Position numbers and translations under genes: made by a program. Below are positions 25,359 through 34,061 of a stretch of DNA of 64,000 bases, one piece after another. The stretch spans positions 372,001 through 436,000 of the forward strand of contig JACKOY010000002.1 of NCBI GenBank assembly GCA_024233935.1. The letters are read 5' to 3'. Position 1 is the stretch's first letter. Each line of letters begins with the position of its first letter. The notes under the pieces were generated by a model, which saw only the letters and a list, made by a program, of their open reading frames with translations, was not told where the DNA came from and did no database searches. Source of the stretch: Spirochaetales bacterium. GTDB lineage: Bacteria; Spirochaetota; Leptospiria; Leptospirales; Leptonemataceae.

Positions 25359-25760
25359 TTAGAGTTTCTTGATGCGCAGGTTGACCTGACGCAGAATTCG
25401 GCTCAATAGCTTGATTGTGAGGATCGCAAAGCGCAGATCCGCAATCATGTTGCGCTCCAGCTCGGAACGCGTAAAGGCTATGGCGTGCACGTCGCCTTTT
25501 GCAACCGCTTCCGTAATCCGCGGCGTGCCGGTGTATATTTCGAGAACTCCAAAGACCTCTCCGGGACCGTGCTCAAACACCTCCCGCTCCAGGGCGGTGT
25601 ACTTGTGGGTCACTTCGACCTTGCCCTCGATGATCAGAAAAGCACAGGGATCCGCGACCAGGTAGTCGGCTTTGTAGATCACCTGGCCGGAATGAAACGA
25701 TACGTTCTTGCCACGCTCCGCAAGCTTCATGGATTGACAGGAGTGGCCCGGCTTCGACAA
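25359..25760 (-). CDS. Cyclic-nucleotide-binding-like protein with degenerate cassette
   Basis: 133 residues (TTG start at 25760 with AAGGA 7 bases upstream; an ATG at 25730 is the alternative). The beta-roll of a CNB domain is visible (VIYKADYLVADPCAFLIIEGKVEVT), but the phosphate cassette reads FGVLEIYTGTPRITEAV: the Gly-Glu pair and the ribose contact differ from canonical CNB sites, though one Arg is kept. It may bind another ligand or none. It is the first gene of the operon and could pair with the intact CNB protein that follows. Confidence 0.75.
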   Translation of the reverse strand: MSKPGHSCQSMKLAERGKNVSFHSGQVIYKADYLVADPCAFLIIEGKVEVTHKYTALEREVFEHGPGEVFGVLEIYTGTPRITEAVAKGDVHAIAFTRSELERNMIADLRFAILTIKLLSRILRQVNLRIKKL

Positions 25761-25906
25761 CGTCGAGTCCTTTCAGGACATTTTTCGGCCACGCGGCTCC
25801 CCCGCATATATATCGGCCCCCGCTATTTCTTTGCTTTACCGGGCACCGCCCGAAATCAGCCTGCCGGGACCGAATACTTCGGACCTGACGCCGATCGCCT
25901 GTGCCC

Positions 25907-26857
25907 ATGAAGGTCTCCTTCGACGACTGCTTCCAGACCTTCCCTACCATTAAATCCCCGAATAATCTCGAGGATGTGTGGGACCGATCCCTGACGGAAC
26001 TGCGAAAAATCCCCGTCGATCCCAAAACCCGCATGATTCTCTCCCGGTCCCTCGGGCGGGAATCCCTGAACGAGGTGAGCCTGGCGGGCTTCGGCGGCTA
26101 TCGCATCCGGGGCCTCTTTGCCATTCCGCGTCGCCGGGGCAAGGTGCCGGCCATTCTGACCTTCCACGATTACGGGGAGCCTCTGCGCCCCGAACGGGAC
26201 CTGGTTCATGAGGGCTTCGCGCATCTGGCCCTGCAGTTGCGCGGGCACGAAGGAGAATTCTTTAACAACACGCTTCCCCCGGTGGGCGAGTCCGGCGGGC
26301 CCCTGCGCGGCGCCGGGCTCGATGTGCTCGAAAAGAGCCTGCCGTTTCTGTGCTTTATGGACGCGATCCGCTGCATTGACTATCTGCGCCTGCACCGGAG
26401 CATCGATAGCAATCGAATCGGTCTTCTGGGCCGGGGCTTCGGGGCCGCCATGGCGGTCTTCGCGGCCGCACATATGCCGGCAAATGTGGCGGCCCTTTCC
26501 CTGGAACGACCTTCCTTCCTGTGGCTGAGCCGCTGGATAGAAGATGCAACCGGCCCCCTGGCCGACGATACCCGGGCATTGCTGCGCAAGACCGGTCGTA
26601 ACCAGGCCCGGGTTCGCCGCCACCTGGCCCTGCTGGACGGTCTTTTGTGGTCGGAAAGCTTGAGCGCGCCGGTCCAGGCCAGCATCGCCCTTGAGGACGA
26701 AGTGCGTCCCGCGCGGCCGGCCTTTGGATTCTTTAACCATATCGTAACAGAAAAGAGTATGGAGATTTATCCGGACGACATTGACCAGATTGACCTGAAA
26801 GAAGAGCGCCGAAAGTCGATGCGGTTCCTGTCGGAGCAGCTGTCCGGCCCGTCCTGA
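25907..26857 (+). CDS. AXE1-family alpha/beta hydrolase homologue, catalytic Ser and His missing
   Basis: 316 residues. The whole chain follows the acetyl-xylan esterase/cephalosporin deacetylase family: YRIRGLFAIPRRRGKVPA, HDYGEP in place of the oxyanion region, IDSNRIGLLGRGFGAA for the nucleophile elbow, and ALEDEVRPARPAFGFFNH for the acid region. The elbow has Gly177 where the family has Ser, and the His position reads Asp293 (DDIDQ), while the Asp in LEDEV is kept. It is predicted not to be an esterase. Start chosen at the ATG 25907; a GTG two codons earlier is possible. Confidence 0.7.
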   Translation: MKVSFDDCFQTFPTIKSPNNLEDVWDRSLTELRKIPVDPKTRMILSRSLGRESLNEVSLAGFGGYRIRGLFAIPRRRGKVPAILTFHDYGEPLRPERDLVHEGFAHLALQLRGHEGEFFNNTLPPVGESGGPLRGAGLDVLEKSLPFLCFMDAIRCIDYLRLHRSIDSNRIGLLGRGFGAAMAVFAAAHMPANVAALSLERPSFLWLSRWIEDATGPLADDTRALLRKTGRNQARVRRHLALLDGLLWSESLSAPVQASIALEDEVRPARPAFGFFNHIVTEKSMEIYPDDIDQIDLKEERRKSMRFLSEQLSGPS

Positions 26858-26885
26858 ACACCCTGCCCGTCCACGCTCCAAAGCG

Positions 26886-26936
26886 CCGGGAAAAGCCGCC
26901 AGGCGGGTTTTTGGTTTACGCCCGCAGGCTTTTCGG
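26886..26936 (+). promoter_or_regulatory. Extended hairpin upstream of rpsR, possible S18 leader or upstream terminator
   Basis: AAAAGCC (26891-26897) pairs with GGCTTTT (26927-26933); inside, CGGG (26904-26907) pairs with CCCG (26921-26924), leaving an asymmetric GCCAGG/CA internal loop and a 13-base apical loop. A competing small hairpin (CCGC, CAG, GCGG) followed by GTTTTT at 26897-26912 could terminate the upstream gene. The structure ends 25 bases before the rpsR start, the position of autoregulatory leaders in ribosomal genes. Confidence 0.4.
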
Positions 26937-26961
26937 GGAGATGGTAGCCTGAGCGACATTC

Positions 26962-27282
26962 ATGACAGATACAGATAACAGTAGCAATCAGGACTCATCT
27001 TCTTCGGGCGGTTCGGATCGTTCCCACGGTTCCGATCGGGGCGATCGCTCCCAGGGTGGGGATCGACGTCGTCAACGTCCGCGTTATCGTCGCAAGGTGC
27101 TGGATACCCGTAACCTGGTGCTCGACTACAAGCATCCGGAAATACTGGAGCGCTTCATTTCCAAAACCGGGAAGGTGTTGCCGCGCCGAATGACCGGCGC
27201 CACCGCAAAGATCCAGCGCAAGATTGCGCGTGAGATCAAGCGCGCCCGCCAGATCAGCCTGTTGCCCATTACGCGTCGCTGA
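26962..27282 (+). CDS. rpsR: 30S ribosomal protein S18
   Basis: S18 sits on the 30S platform with S6. The 106-residue protein has the family core in its last 70 residues (NLVLDYKHPEILERFIS, KVLPRRMTGATAKIQRK, REIKRARQISLLPI). The first 36 residues form a low-complexity Ser/Asp/Gly/Arg extension absent from typical S18. No rpsF, ssb or rplI lies next to it, unlike the common rpsF-ssb-rpsR-rplI order. sucA starts 22 bases downstream. Confidence 0.95.
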   Translation: MTDTDNSSNQDSSSSGGSDRSHGSDRGDRSQGGDRRRQRPRYRRKVLDTRNLVLDYKHPEILERFISKTGKVLPRRMTGATAKIQRKIAREIKRARQISLLPITRR

Positions 27283-27304
27283 TCCACACCGGCTTTGCAG
27301 TGCA

Positions 27305-30064
27305 ATGCCAAACAGATCCGATGATCCATCGCTAATCCCGGCGAACGCCGCCCTGCTCGAAAGCCTCTACGAGGCCTACCGCGCGCGGCCCGAATCGGTC
27401 ACCCCCGCCTTTCGTCAGCTGTTTGAAGAACTGGATTCCGTTCCCGAAGCACGAACCGCCCCACACATCCCCAAACTCCGCCAGAGCGAGGCCGCCGCAA
27501 TTGAAGACCTGAATGTGCGCGCCCTGCTCTTGATTCAGGCGTACCGCCGGCACGGACATTTCTTTGCGCGCACCGATCCGCTGGGACTCAAGGCACAGTC
27601 CGGCCTTGATCCGGCCGACTACGGGATCAGCCCCGACGATATGCAGCGCGAGGTGAGCGCACCGATTGCGGACCGCTGGGTTACGGCGCCCATGAGCGAA
27701 ATTGTGCGTCGTTTGGAGTCCACCTATTGTTCATCGATCGGAGCCGAGTTCTTTTACATCCGTGATGAAGCCCGGCGCAGCTGGCTGATTGAAAACCTGG
27801 AATCCGAGCGGCACAACGCTCGACTCAGCCGCAATGTGAAACTCATGATTTTCGAAAAGCTGGTCAGTTCGGAAGGCTTCGAACGTTTCATAGCCACGCG
27901 TTACCCCGGCAAAAAACGTTTCTCCCTCGAAGGGGGCGAAAGTCTCATCCCGACGCTCGCTTCCGTAGTCGAAAACGCCGGCACCTATGACATCCGACAG
28001 ATTGTCCTGGGAATGGCGCACCGGGGACGCCTGAACGTCCTGGCCAACGTCATGGGCAAAGATCCGGCTCTGATTTTCGCCGAATTTAATGAGAACGTCG
28101 ACACAGACGACGTCGCGGGGGATGTGAAGTATCATCTCGGTTATTCCAGCGATGTGCCGACGCTGACGGGCAGCTCCGTTCATTTGAGCCTGGCGTTCAA
28201 CCCGAGCCACCTGGAGGTGATCAATCCGGTCATTCTGGGTTCGGTTCGCGCGCGACAGACCCGCGGCGGCGATACCGAGCGCACACGCTACCTGCCGGTT
28301 ATCCTGCACGGAGATGCGGCTTTTTCCGGCCAGGGAATCAACTACGAATGTCTGAACATGTCCGGTCTGGACGGCTACCGGGTGGGCGGAGCGCTGCATA
28401 TTATTGTAAACAATCAGATCGGATTTACGACGCTCCCCGAGGAAGGCCGTTCGACACCCTATTGCACGGACCTGGCAAAGATGCTCCAGGCGCCGATCTT
28501 TCATGTGAACGGAAACGACCCGGAGGCCTGTTATCGCGCCATCATGCTCTGCCTGGCCTGGCGGCAGGCCTTCCGCACGGACATATTTCTCGACCTGGTT
28601 TGTTATCGCCGCTGGGGACACAACGAAACCGATGAACCGGCCTTCACCCAGCCCACCATGTACGAACGTATCCGTGGACTGAAAACTCCCATGCAGCTTT
28701 ACGAGGAAAATCTGCGAAGCGAAGGCACCGACCCGGAACGCCTGGAGGCGATCAAAGCCAGCCATCGAGAGACCCTCGAAAAGGCCTTCGCCCGCGTGCA
28801 GACCGAAGAACTCAAGGTGCAGGTCGAAACCCTGCAGGCGCAATGGAGCGGATTTCAAAAGGCCAGCGGGGCCACCGATCCCGAAACCGGAGTCTCCCGC
28901 GAGCGTCTCGAACACATTGCCGAACAGATCACCAGCGTGCCCGCCGACTTTACGCCCCATGCAAAACTGGCGCGACTACTCGAACAACGGCGCGCCATGG
29001 TGTTCGAAGGCCAGCCGATTGACTGGGGCATGGCCGAAAACCTGGCCTACGGGACCCTTCTAATGGAAGGCTATTCGATACGGATCTCCGGTCAGGATGC
29101 CCGACGCGGAACGTTCAGTCACCGCCATGCTGCTTTGTACGACCAGAACACGGGTCGGCCTCACCTCGCGCTTGCGGGTCTGAATCCGGCCCGCGCCAAT
29201 TTTGAAGTTATAAATTCACTGCTCTCGGAAACTGCCGTGCTGGGTTTTGAATTCGGCTATTCTCTTGCGGATCCGCGCACCCTCGTCATCTGGGAGGCGC
29301 AGTTCGGGGATTTTGTGAACGGCGCCCAGGTTGTCATCGACCAATTCATCAGCAGTTGCGAAGCGAAGTGGAATCGAATGAGCGGCCTGGTCATGCTCTT
29401 GCCCCACGGATACGAAGGCCAGGGGCCGGAACATTCGAGCGCCCGTCTGGAACGCTTCCTCCAGCTATGCTCTTTAAACAACATCCAGGTCTGCAACCTG
29501 ACAACTCCGGCGCAGTATTTTCACCTGATTCGCCGCCAGATCAAACGCAACTTTCGCAAGCCACTGGTTGTCATGAGTCCCAAGTCCCTGCTCCGTCTGC
29601 CGGAAGCCGCCTCCAGCACGGAACAGTTGATCGAGGGCTCGTTTGCGGAGGTCATCGACGATCCGGACGCCCGACCGGACCTTGTGGACCGGCTGATATT
29701 CTGCAGCGGGAAGCTCTACTACGAAATGACCCGGGAACGGGCCGGCCGCGCCATCAACAACGTGGCCATTGTACGGGTGGAACAGCTCTACCCCTATCCG
29801 GTCCGGGACATCCAGGCGATGCTTGAGAAGTACAGCCGGGCTCGCGAGGTGGCCTGGGCGCAGGAAGAGCCACGTAACCAGGGCGCCTGGATCTATATGG
29901 AACACCGCCTTTCGGGCCAAATCGGCCGGGAGCAGGAACTTCTGTACTTCGGGCGGCCTCCTTCACCCAGCCCTGCCACGGGTTACTACAAAGTTCACCA
30001 AAGAGAGCAAAGCGAGTTGATCGATCTGGGTCTGCGCGTTTCTCCTTCTGTCGCCCGGCGCTGA
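27305..30064 (+). CDS. sucA: 2-oxoglutarate dehydrogenase E1 component
   Basis: E1 decarboxylates 2-oxoglutarate with thiamine diphosphate and reductively succinylates the E2 lipoyl group. The 919-residue protein has the short N-terminal E2-binding helix (LLESLYEAYRARP), GMAHRGRLNVLANV, the TPP motif from GDAAFSGQG to VNNQIGFTT, RRWGHNETDEPAFT, and the C-terminal transketolase-like half (LPHGYEGQGPEHSSAR). The ATG at 27305 gives a family-like N-terminus. It is followed by sucB and lpd, so the whole complex is encoded here. Confidence 0.97.
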   Translation: MPNRSDDPSLIPANAALLESLYEAYRARPESVTPAFRQLFEELDSVPEARTAPHIPKLRQSEAAAIEDLNVRALLLIQAYRRHGHFFARTDPLGLKAQSGLDPADYGISPDDMQREVSAPIADRWVTAPMSEIVRRLESTYCSSIGAEFFYIRDEARRSWLIENLESERHNARLSRNVKLMIFEKLVSSEGFERFIATRYPGKKRFSLEGGESLIPTLASVVENAGTYDIRQIVLGMAHRGRLNVLANVMGKDPALIFAEFNENVDTDDVAGDVKYHLGYSSDVPTLTGSSVHLSLAFNPSHLEVINPVILGSVRARQTRGGDTERTRYLPVILHGDAAFSGQGINYECLNMSGLDGYRVGGALHIIVNNQIGFTTLPEEGRSTPYCTDLAKMLQAPIFHVNGNDPEACYRAIMLCLAWRQAFRTDIFLDLVCYRRWGHNETDEPAFTQPTMYERIRGLKTPMQLYEENLRSEGTDPERLEAIKASHRETLEKAFARVQTEELKVQVETLQAQWSGFQKASGATDPETGVSRERLEHIAEQITSVPADFTPHAKLARLLEQRRAMVFEGQPIDWGMAENLAYGTLLMEGYSIRISGQDARRGTFSHRHAALYDQNTGRPHLALAGLNPARANFEVINSLLSETAVLGFEFGYSLADPRTLVIWEAQFGDFVNGAQVVIDQFISSCEAKWNRMSGLVMLLPHGYEGQGPEHSSARLERFLQLCSLNNIQVCNLTTPAQYFHLIRRQIKRNFRKPLVVMSPKSLLRLPEAASSTEQLIEGSFAEVIDDPDARPDLVDRLIFCSGKLYYEMTRERAGRAINNVAIVRVEQLYPYPVRDIQAMLEKYSRAREVAWAQEEPRNQGAWIYMEHRLSGQIGREQELLYFGRPPSPSPATGYYKVHQREQSELIDLGLRVSPSVARR

Positions 30065-30105
30065 ACTTGCCGCGCCCATCCGGCCGCGAATTGATTGCTA
30101 AATAT

Positions 30106-30143
30106 CGCTGAAAAGAAAAAGTAGGGTTCGTCCTTTTTCAGCG
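30106..30143 (+). repeat. Inverted repeat between sucA and sucB
   Basis: CGCTGAAAA (30106-30114) pairs with TTTTCAGCG (30135-30143). Within the loop AGGG-TTCG-TCCT can form a TTCG-capped stem. It lies in the 160-base gap between sucA and sucB; it could stabilise or attenuate the transcript. The rest of the gap shows no gene. Confidence 0.4.
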
Positions 30144-30224
30144 CCCGGCCTGGCCGGTTCACGCTAATCAGTTTCGGGTGGCGAAAGGGCCGCGCCGAAG
30201 ATAAGGACATCAGGCACAACGCGC

Positions 30225-31448
30225 ATGGCACAAGAAATCAAAGTACCGCAGATGGGAGAATCGATCACCGAGGCAACCGTCGCCGACTGGCGTTTTCAGC
30301 CGGGCGAGCGCTTCGAAAGCGGAGACATTCTCGTGGAGCTCGAAACCGACAAGGTGACCATGGAAGTCCCGGCCCCGGTTGCGGGCGTAATCAGCGAAAT
30401 CAAACGCAAAAGCGGCGAAACAGTCGCGGTCGATGACGTGCTCGCCACAATCGAAGAAGGCGCGGCCGGCGAAAAAAGATCCTCGGAACCCTCCCAGGAC
30501 CAAACATCCGACTCCGGTAAGTCAGACTCAAAGCCGGCCGCCGCTACGAATGATGGGGGTACCAAAAATGAGACCCTGCCTCCCGGAGCGCGCCGCCTGG
30601 CAGAAGAATCTGGCGTGGACACCTCGCAAATCAGCGGCAGCGGCAAACGCGGTCAGGTCACAAAGGCCGACGTGGTCGAACACATCGAAGGCGGCGCAAA
30701 AAAGGCCTCTTCAAGCGCGGCGCCTGCGCGCGCCGCGCGCAAAGCGGGAGAGCGCGAAACCGTCGAACCGATGTCCCGTCTCAGACAGCGCATCGCCGAA
30801 CGGCTGGTGGAAGCCCAGCAAACCGCAGCAATTCTTACGACGTTCAACGAAGTCGACATGTCAGCGGTTATGGAACTGCGGTCGCGCTACAAGGACCAGT
30901 TTAAAGAGCGCCACGGAGTTGGTCTGGGTTTCATGTCCTTCTTTGTGAAGGCCAGCATCGAGGCGCTGCAGTCGATTCCGGCCATCAACGCGGAGATTCG
31001 GGACAAAAACGTAGTCTACAAAAACTATTATGACATCGGCGTCGCCGTCGGCGGGCCCCGCGGCCTGGTCGTACCGATCATTCGCGACGCCGATCAGTTG
31101 AGTTTCGCGGGCATTGAACAGGAAATTTTGCGGCTGGCTTCTCGTGTGAAAGACGGCTCCCTGGAGCTTTCAGAGTTGCAGGGGGGAACGTTCACCATCT
31201 CCAACGGCGGCATCTACGGCTCCATGCTTTCCACTCCGATTCTGAACCCTCCGCAGAGTGGAATTCTGGGTATGCACAACATTGTGAAGCGCGCCGTGGT
31301 CATCGGAGATGAGATCAAAATTCGGCCCATGATGTATGTGGCGCTTTCGTACGACCACCGGATCGTCGATGGCAAAGAAGCGGTCACCTTCCTGGTACGG
31401 CTCAAAGAATGTATTGAGAATCCGGAACGCATGCTGCTCGATATTTGA
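30225..31448 (+). CDS. sucB: Dihydrolipoyl succinyltransferase, 2-oxoglutarate dehydrogenase E2
   Basis: E2 carries the succinyl group on lipoyl-lysine and transfers it to CoA. The 407-residue protein has one lipoyl domain (residues 2-76, with the lipoylated Lys in ETDKVTMEV), an Ala/Ser/Lys-rich linker, a peripheral-subunit-binding domain (about residues 115-150, PGARRLAEESG), and the catalytic domain with GLVVPIIRDAD, FTISNGGIYGS and the active-site YDHRIVDGKEAV. One lipoyl domain is normal for SucB. Confidence 0.97.
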   Translation: MAQEIKVPQMGESITEATVADWRFQPGERFESGDILVELETDKVTMEVPAPVAGVISEIKRKSGETVAVDDVLATIEEGAAGEKRSSEPSQDQTSDSGKSDSKPAAATNDGGTKNETLPPGARRLAEESGVDTSQISGSGKRGQVTKADVVEHIEGGAKKASSSAAPARAARKAGERETVEPMSRLRQRIAERLVEAQQTAAILTTFNEVDMSAVMELRSRYKDQFKERHGVGLGFMSFFVKASIEALQSIPAINAEIRDKNVVYKNYYDIGVAVGGPRGLVVPIIRDADQLSFAGIEQEILRLASRVKDGSLELSELQGGTFTISNGGIYGSMLSTPILNPPQSGILGMHNIVKRAVVIGDEIKIRPMMYVALSYDHRIVDGKEAVTFLVRLKECIENPERMLLDI

Positions 31449-31487
31449 GCGACCGGCGTTTCCAACAACGAACAGCTGAAGGAACTT

Positions 31488-32897
31488 ATGAGCGAATTTG
31501 ATCTGGTGATAATCGGCGGGGGGCCCGGGGGTTACGTTTGCGGAATTCGGGCTGCACAGCTTGGTCTCAAAACCGCCATCATCGAAAAACGCCCCACTAT
31601 GGGAGGCACCTGTGTGAACGTGGGTTGCATTCCCTCCAAGGCCTTGCTGGACTCATCGCACAAGTATCACGACGCGCAACACGGACTTCAGGACCACGGC
31701 ATTGATGTAGGAAAAGTGAAGCTGGATCTCAAGAAGCTCATGTCCCGCAAGGTCAACGTCGTCAAAGAGCTGACCGACGGACTGGACTTCCTCATGAAAA
31801 AGAACAAGATCACGGTCCTGCGCGGGCATGGTCGTTTCGTGGGCAAAGACAGCAACGGCATTGATCTCGAAGTCGAGGGCGAAAAGAAAGAAAAGGTGCG
31901 GGCAAAAAACGTCGTGATCGCAACCGGTTCGGCCATTATCGAGCTGCCCAATATGAAGCCCGACGGCAAACATATTATCACCTCGGACGAAGCAATCGCT
32001 TTGGATCAGGTGCCCGACCACCTCATCATCATTGGCGCGGGGGTGATTGGCCTGGAGCTGGGTTCGGTCTGGCATCGTCTGGGCGCCAGAGTCACGATTG
32101 TGGAACTTCTGCCCGGCATCCTCATGAGCATGGACCGCCAGATGCGGGAACAGGCTCAACGCATCCTCACCAAGCAGGGTCTGGAATTCCTATTCGAACA
32201 CAAGGTCACAGAAGCAAAGGTGAAAGGCAAAGAAGTCGTCGTGACCCTGGAAGGCAAAGATCAGAAGAAATCCGAGCTAAAGGGAGATCGACTGCTGGTT
32301 GCGGTCGGTCGCCGACCGTACACGGACGATCTGGGCCTGGACAAAGTCGGCGTGAAACTCAATCAGCGCGGGCGGGTGGAAGTGGACCCGCACAGTCTGG
32401 CCACCGGAGTGCCGGGAATCTATGCGATTGGGGACGTGATCGAAGGCGCCATGCTTGCCCACCGGGCCGAGGACGAAGGTGTCATGGTCGCGGAAAATCT
32501 GGCCGGCAAAAAGGGCCACGTGAACTACGAGGCCGTGCCCTGGATCGTCTATACCTGGCCCGAGATCGCCTGGGTCGGTCGCGGTGAGGAAGCCCTGAAA
32601 GAGGCCGGCATTGAATACCGCACCGGCAAATACATGTTCAAGCCCAACGGACGCGCCAAAGCCATGAACGAGCCGGACGGCCAGGTCAAGTTCATCGCCG
32701 ACAAGCGCACCGACAAGATCCTGGGTGTGTTCATCGTGGGACCGAATGCGTCGGAACTCATTGCAGAAGCCGTGATTGCGGTAGAATTCGGCGGTTCCGC
32801 CGAGGACATCGCCCGCAGTTTTCACGCCCACCCGACTCTGGCCGAGGTGATGCGCGAAGCCGCAATGGACGTCGACAAGCGCGCTCTGCACGGTTGA
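31488..32897 (+). CDS. lpd: Dihydrolipoyl dehydrogenase (E3)
   Basis: E3 reoxidises the lipoyl group with FAD and NAD+. The 469-residue protein has the FAD motif IIGGGPGGYVCGIRA, the redox-active disulfide GGTCVNVGCIPSK, the NAD motif IIGAGVIGLELGSVW, YAIGDVIEGAMLAHRA, and the C-terminal FHAHPTLAEVMRE supplying the active-site His-Glu. It starts 40 bases after sucB and serves that complex, perhaps others. Confidence 0.97.
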   Translation: MSEFDLVIIGGGPGGYVCGIRAAQLGLKTAIIEKRPTMGGTCVNVGCIPSKALLDSSHKYHDAQHGLQDHGIDVGKVKLDLKKLMSRKVNVVKELTDGLDFLMKKNKITVLRGHGRFVGKDSNGIDLEVEGEKKEKVRAKNVVIATGSAIIELPNMKPDGKHIITSDEAIALDQVPDHLIIIGAGVIGLELGSVWHRLGARVTIVELLPGILMSMDRQMREQAQRILTKQGLEFLFEHKVTEAKVKGKEVVVTLEGKDQKKSELKGDRLLVAVGRRPYTDDLGLDKVGVKLNQRGRVEVDPHSLATGVPGIYAIGDVIEGAMLAHRAEDEGVMVAENLAGKKGHVNYEAVPWIVYTWPEIAWVGRGEEALKEAGIEYRTGKYMFKPNGRAKAMNEPDGQVKFIADKRTDKILGVFIVGPNASELIAEAVIAVEFGGSAEDIARSFHAHPTLAEVMREAAMDVDKRALHG

Positions 32898-32901
32898 TTT
32901 T

Positions 32902-33588
32902 TCAAGCCCCGGGGGCGCGGGCGAGCGCCCAGGCCAGCGCAACCAGGCCGGCAGTTTCGACCCGTAGAATGGCCCCGCCGAATCGCAGTGGGATTGCCCC
33001 CGCCTCAAGGGCGAGCGTGCGTTCCCGCTCGCTCAGGCAGCCTTCGGGGCCGACCAGGAACGATAGGGCCTCATCGTACTTCCCGGTCAGGGTTTGAGGG
33101 GCAGCCCCGCGCGGGTCCAGGAGAATCAGCCGTGCACTCTCTCGTTGTAGCGCCTCGCCGAGAGCGAGTGCCGGGCAAATCTCCGGCAGCCGGTAACGCA
33201 GGGACTGCCGGGCCGCTTCTTCAACAATACGCAGTGCCCGGTTGAGGTCTGTGGAACGCGCAACCGAGCGCTCGAACGATAGCGGTTGCACTCTTGTGAC
33301 CCCCAGTTCGGTGGCTTTCTGCAGCAGCCATTCCCATCGGCGGCCCTCCGGAACGGCAGTCAAAAGACAGCGGTCCGGTTCTTTGCCGCGCTCCTCCTGG
33401 TCGGTCAGCAGGAGAGTCTGCCCTTCTGAACTGTAGCGGGCCAGTACGCGCCGGCCAAGGCCATCGCCAACCCAGACTGCATCCCGCGGGTTCAGTCGAC
33501 GAACGCGCGCATGCCTTTCTTCGGGGCCGGTGAGCGTAACACTCTCACCGGCGTTGAGCGCGCTTCCCGGGCGAAATAGGAGGAACAT
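32902..33588 (-). CDS. rsmE: 16S rRNA (uracil1498-N3)-methyltransferase
   Basis: RsmE is a SPOUT methyltransferase acting on U1498 of 16S rRNA. The 228-residue protein has the PUA-like N-terminus (ERHARVRRLNPRDAV), QKATELGVTRVQPL, and the knotted SAM site FLVGPEGCLSERE with LRFGGAILRVETAGL. It converges on lpd with 4 bases between stops. Confidence 0.93.
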   Translation of the reverse strand: MFLLFRPGSALNAGESVTLTGPEERHARVRRLNPRDAVWVGDGLGRRVLARYSSEGQTLLLTDQEERGKEPDRCLLTAVPEGRRWEWLLQKATELGVTRVQPLSFERSVARSTDLNRALRIVEEAARQSLRYRLPEICPALALGEALQRESARLILLDPRGAAPQTLTGKYDEALSFLVGPEGCLSERERTLALEAGAIPLRFGGAILRVETAGLVALAWALARAPGA

Positions 33589-33645
33589 GCCTTTTTCAGT
33601 TTACATGCAAGGGCGGCGGCCGTTTCTGTCAGCCAGTCCAACCGC

Positions 33646-33729
33646 GCCGAAGTGGCGGAATTGGTAGACGCAGTGGACTCAAAATCCACCGGGAGCAATC
33701 CCTTGTCGGTTCAAGTCCGACCTTCGGCA
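33646..33729 (+). tRNA. tRNA-Leu (CAA)
   Basis: Acceptor GCCGAAG (33646-33652) pairs with CTTCGGC (33722-33728). Anticodon stem GTGGA/TCCAC with loop CTCAAAA gives anticodon CAA. A long variable arm and the TTCAAGT T-loop are visible, as expected of a type II tRNA. The CCA end is not encoded. Confidence 0.95.
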
Positions 33730-33733
33730 TATT

Positions 33734-33943
33734 TCAGATCAGTTTCTTAATGCAATTGCGGTTTGGACAGGTAGTGTAGTCCACCAGGCAATCGCGAAAC
33801 TCAATTCCCGACGGCCCATCCCCGGGACGCAGAACGACCAAACACTGTAGCTCCTCTTCGCGAAGTGCAGTGCTGAAAACGGCCTGCCCTTCGCGGACCG
33901 CGCGTGGTTTCTCCAGGGTTGGAAAGCTGTATGAGACACTCAT
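33734..33943 (-). CDS. Small conserved-looking protein with C-terminal CPNRNC
   Basis: 69 residues, not recognised. The ATG at 33943 has a strong ribosome site (GGAGGG, 5 bases upstream), which supports a real gene. There is no signal or membrane helix; it ends in YTTCPNRNCIKKLI with two Cys four residues apart, plus Cys residues at two earlier positions. It lies 4 bases from the 3' end of tRNA-Leu, on the opposite strand. Confidence 0.55.
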   Translation of the reverse strand: MSVSYSFPTLEKPRAVREGQAVFSTALREEELQCLVVLRPGDGPSGIEFRDCLVDYTTCPNRNCIKKLI

Positions 33944-34061
33944 GCGGACCCTCCGTGGTCCGGCGCCCGCCCATGGCGACGCCGTTCGTTCACACGCCTG
34001 TGAGTGTCATTCGTGAATGGCGACCAGGTCGCCTGTCTATTGCGTTACCCTGATTATCGGT

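Noticed and set aside
25856..26959. Minus-strand open frame of 367 codons over the AXE1-like gene
   Set aside because: The plus frame aligns with AXE1 over its full length even though catalytic residues are lost; the minus frame shows no recognisable features.
27731..28960. Minus-strand open frame of 409 codons inside sucA
   Set aside because: SucA motifs run through the whole region on the plus strand; the minus frame has low-complexity His/Gln/Val composition and no ribosome site of note.
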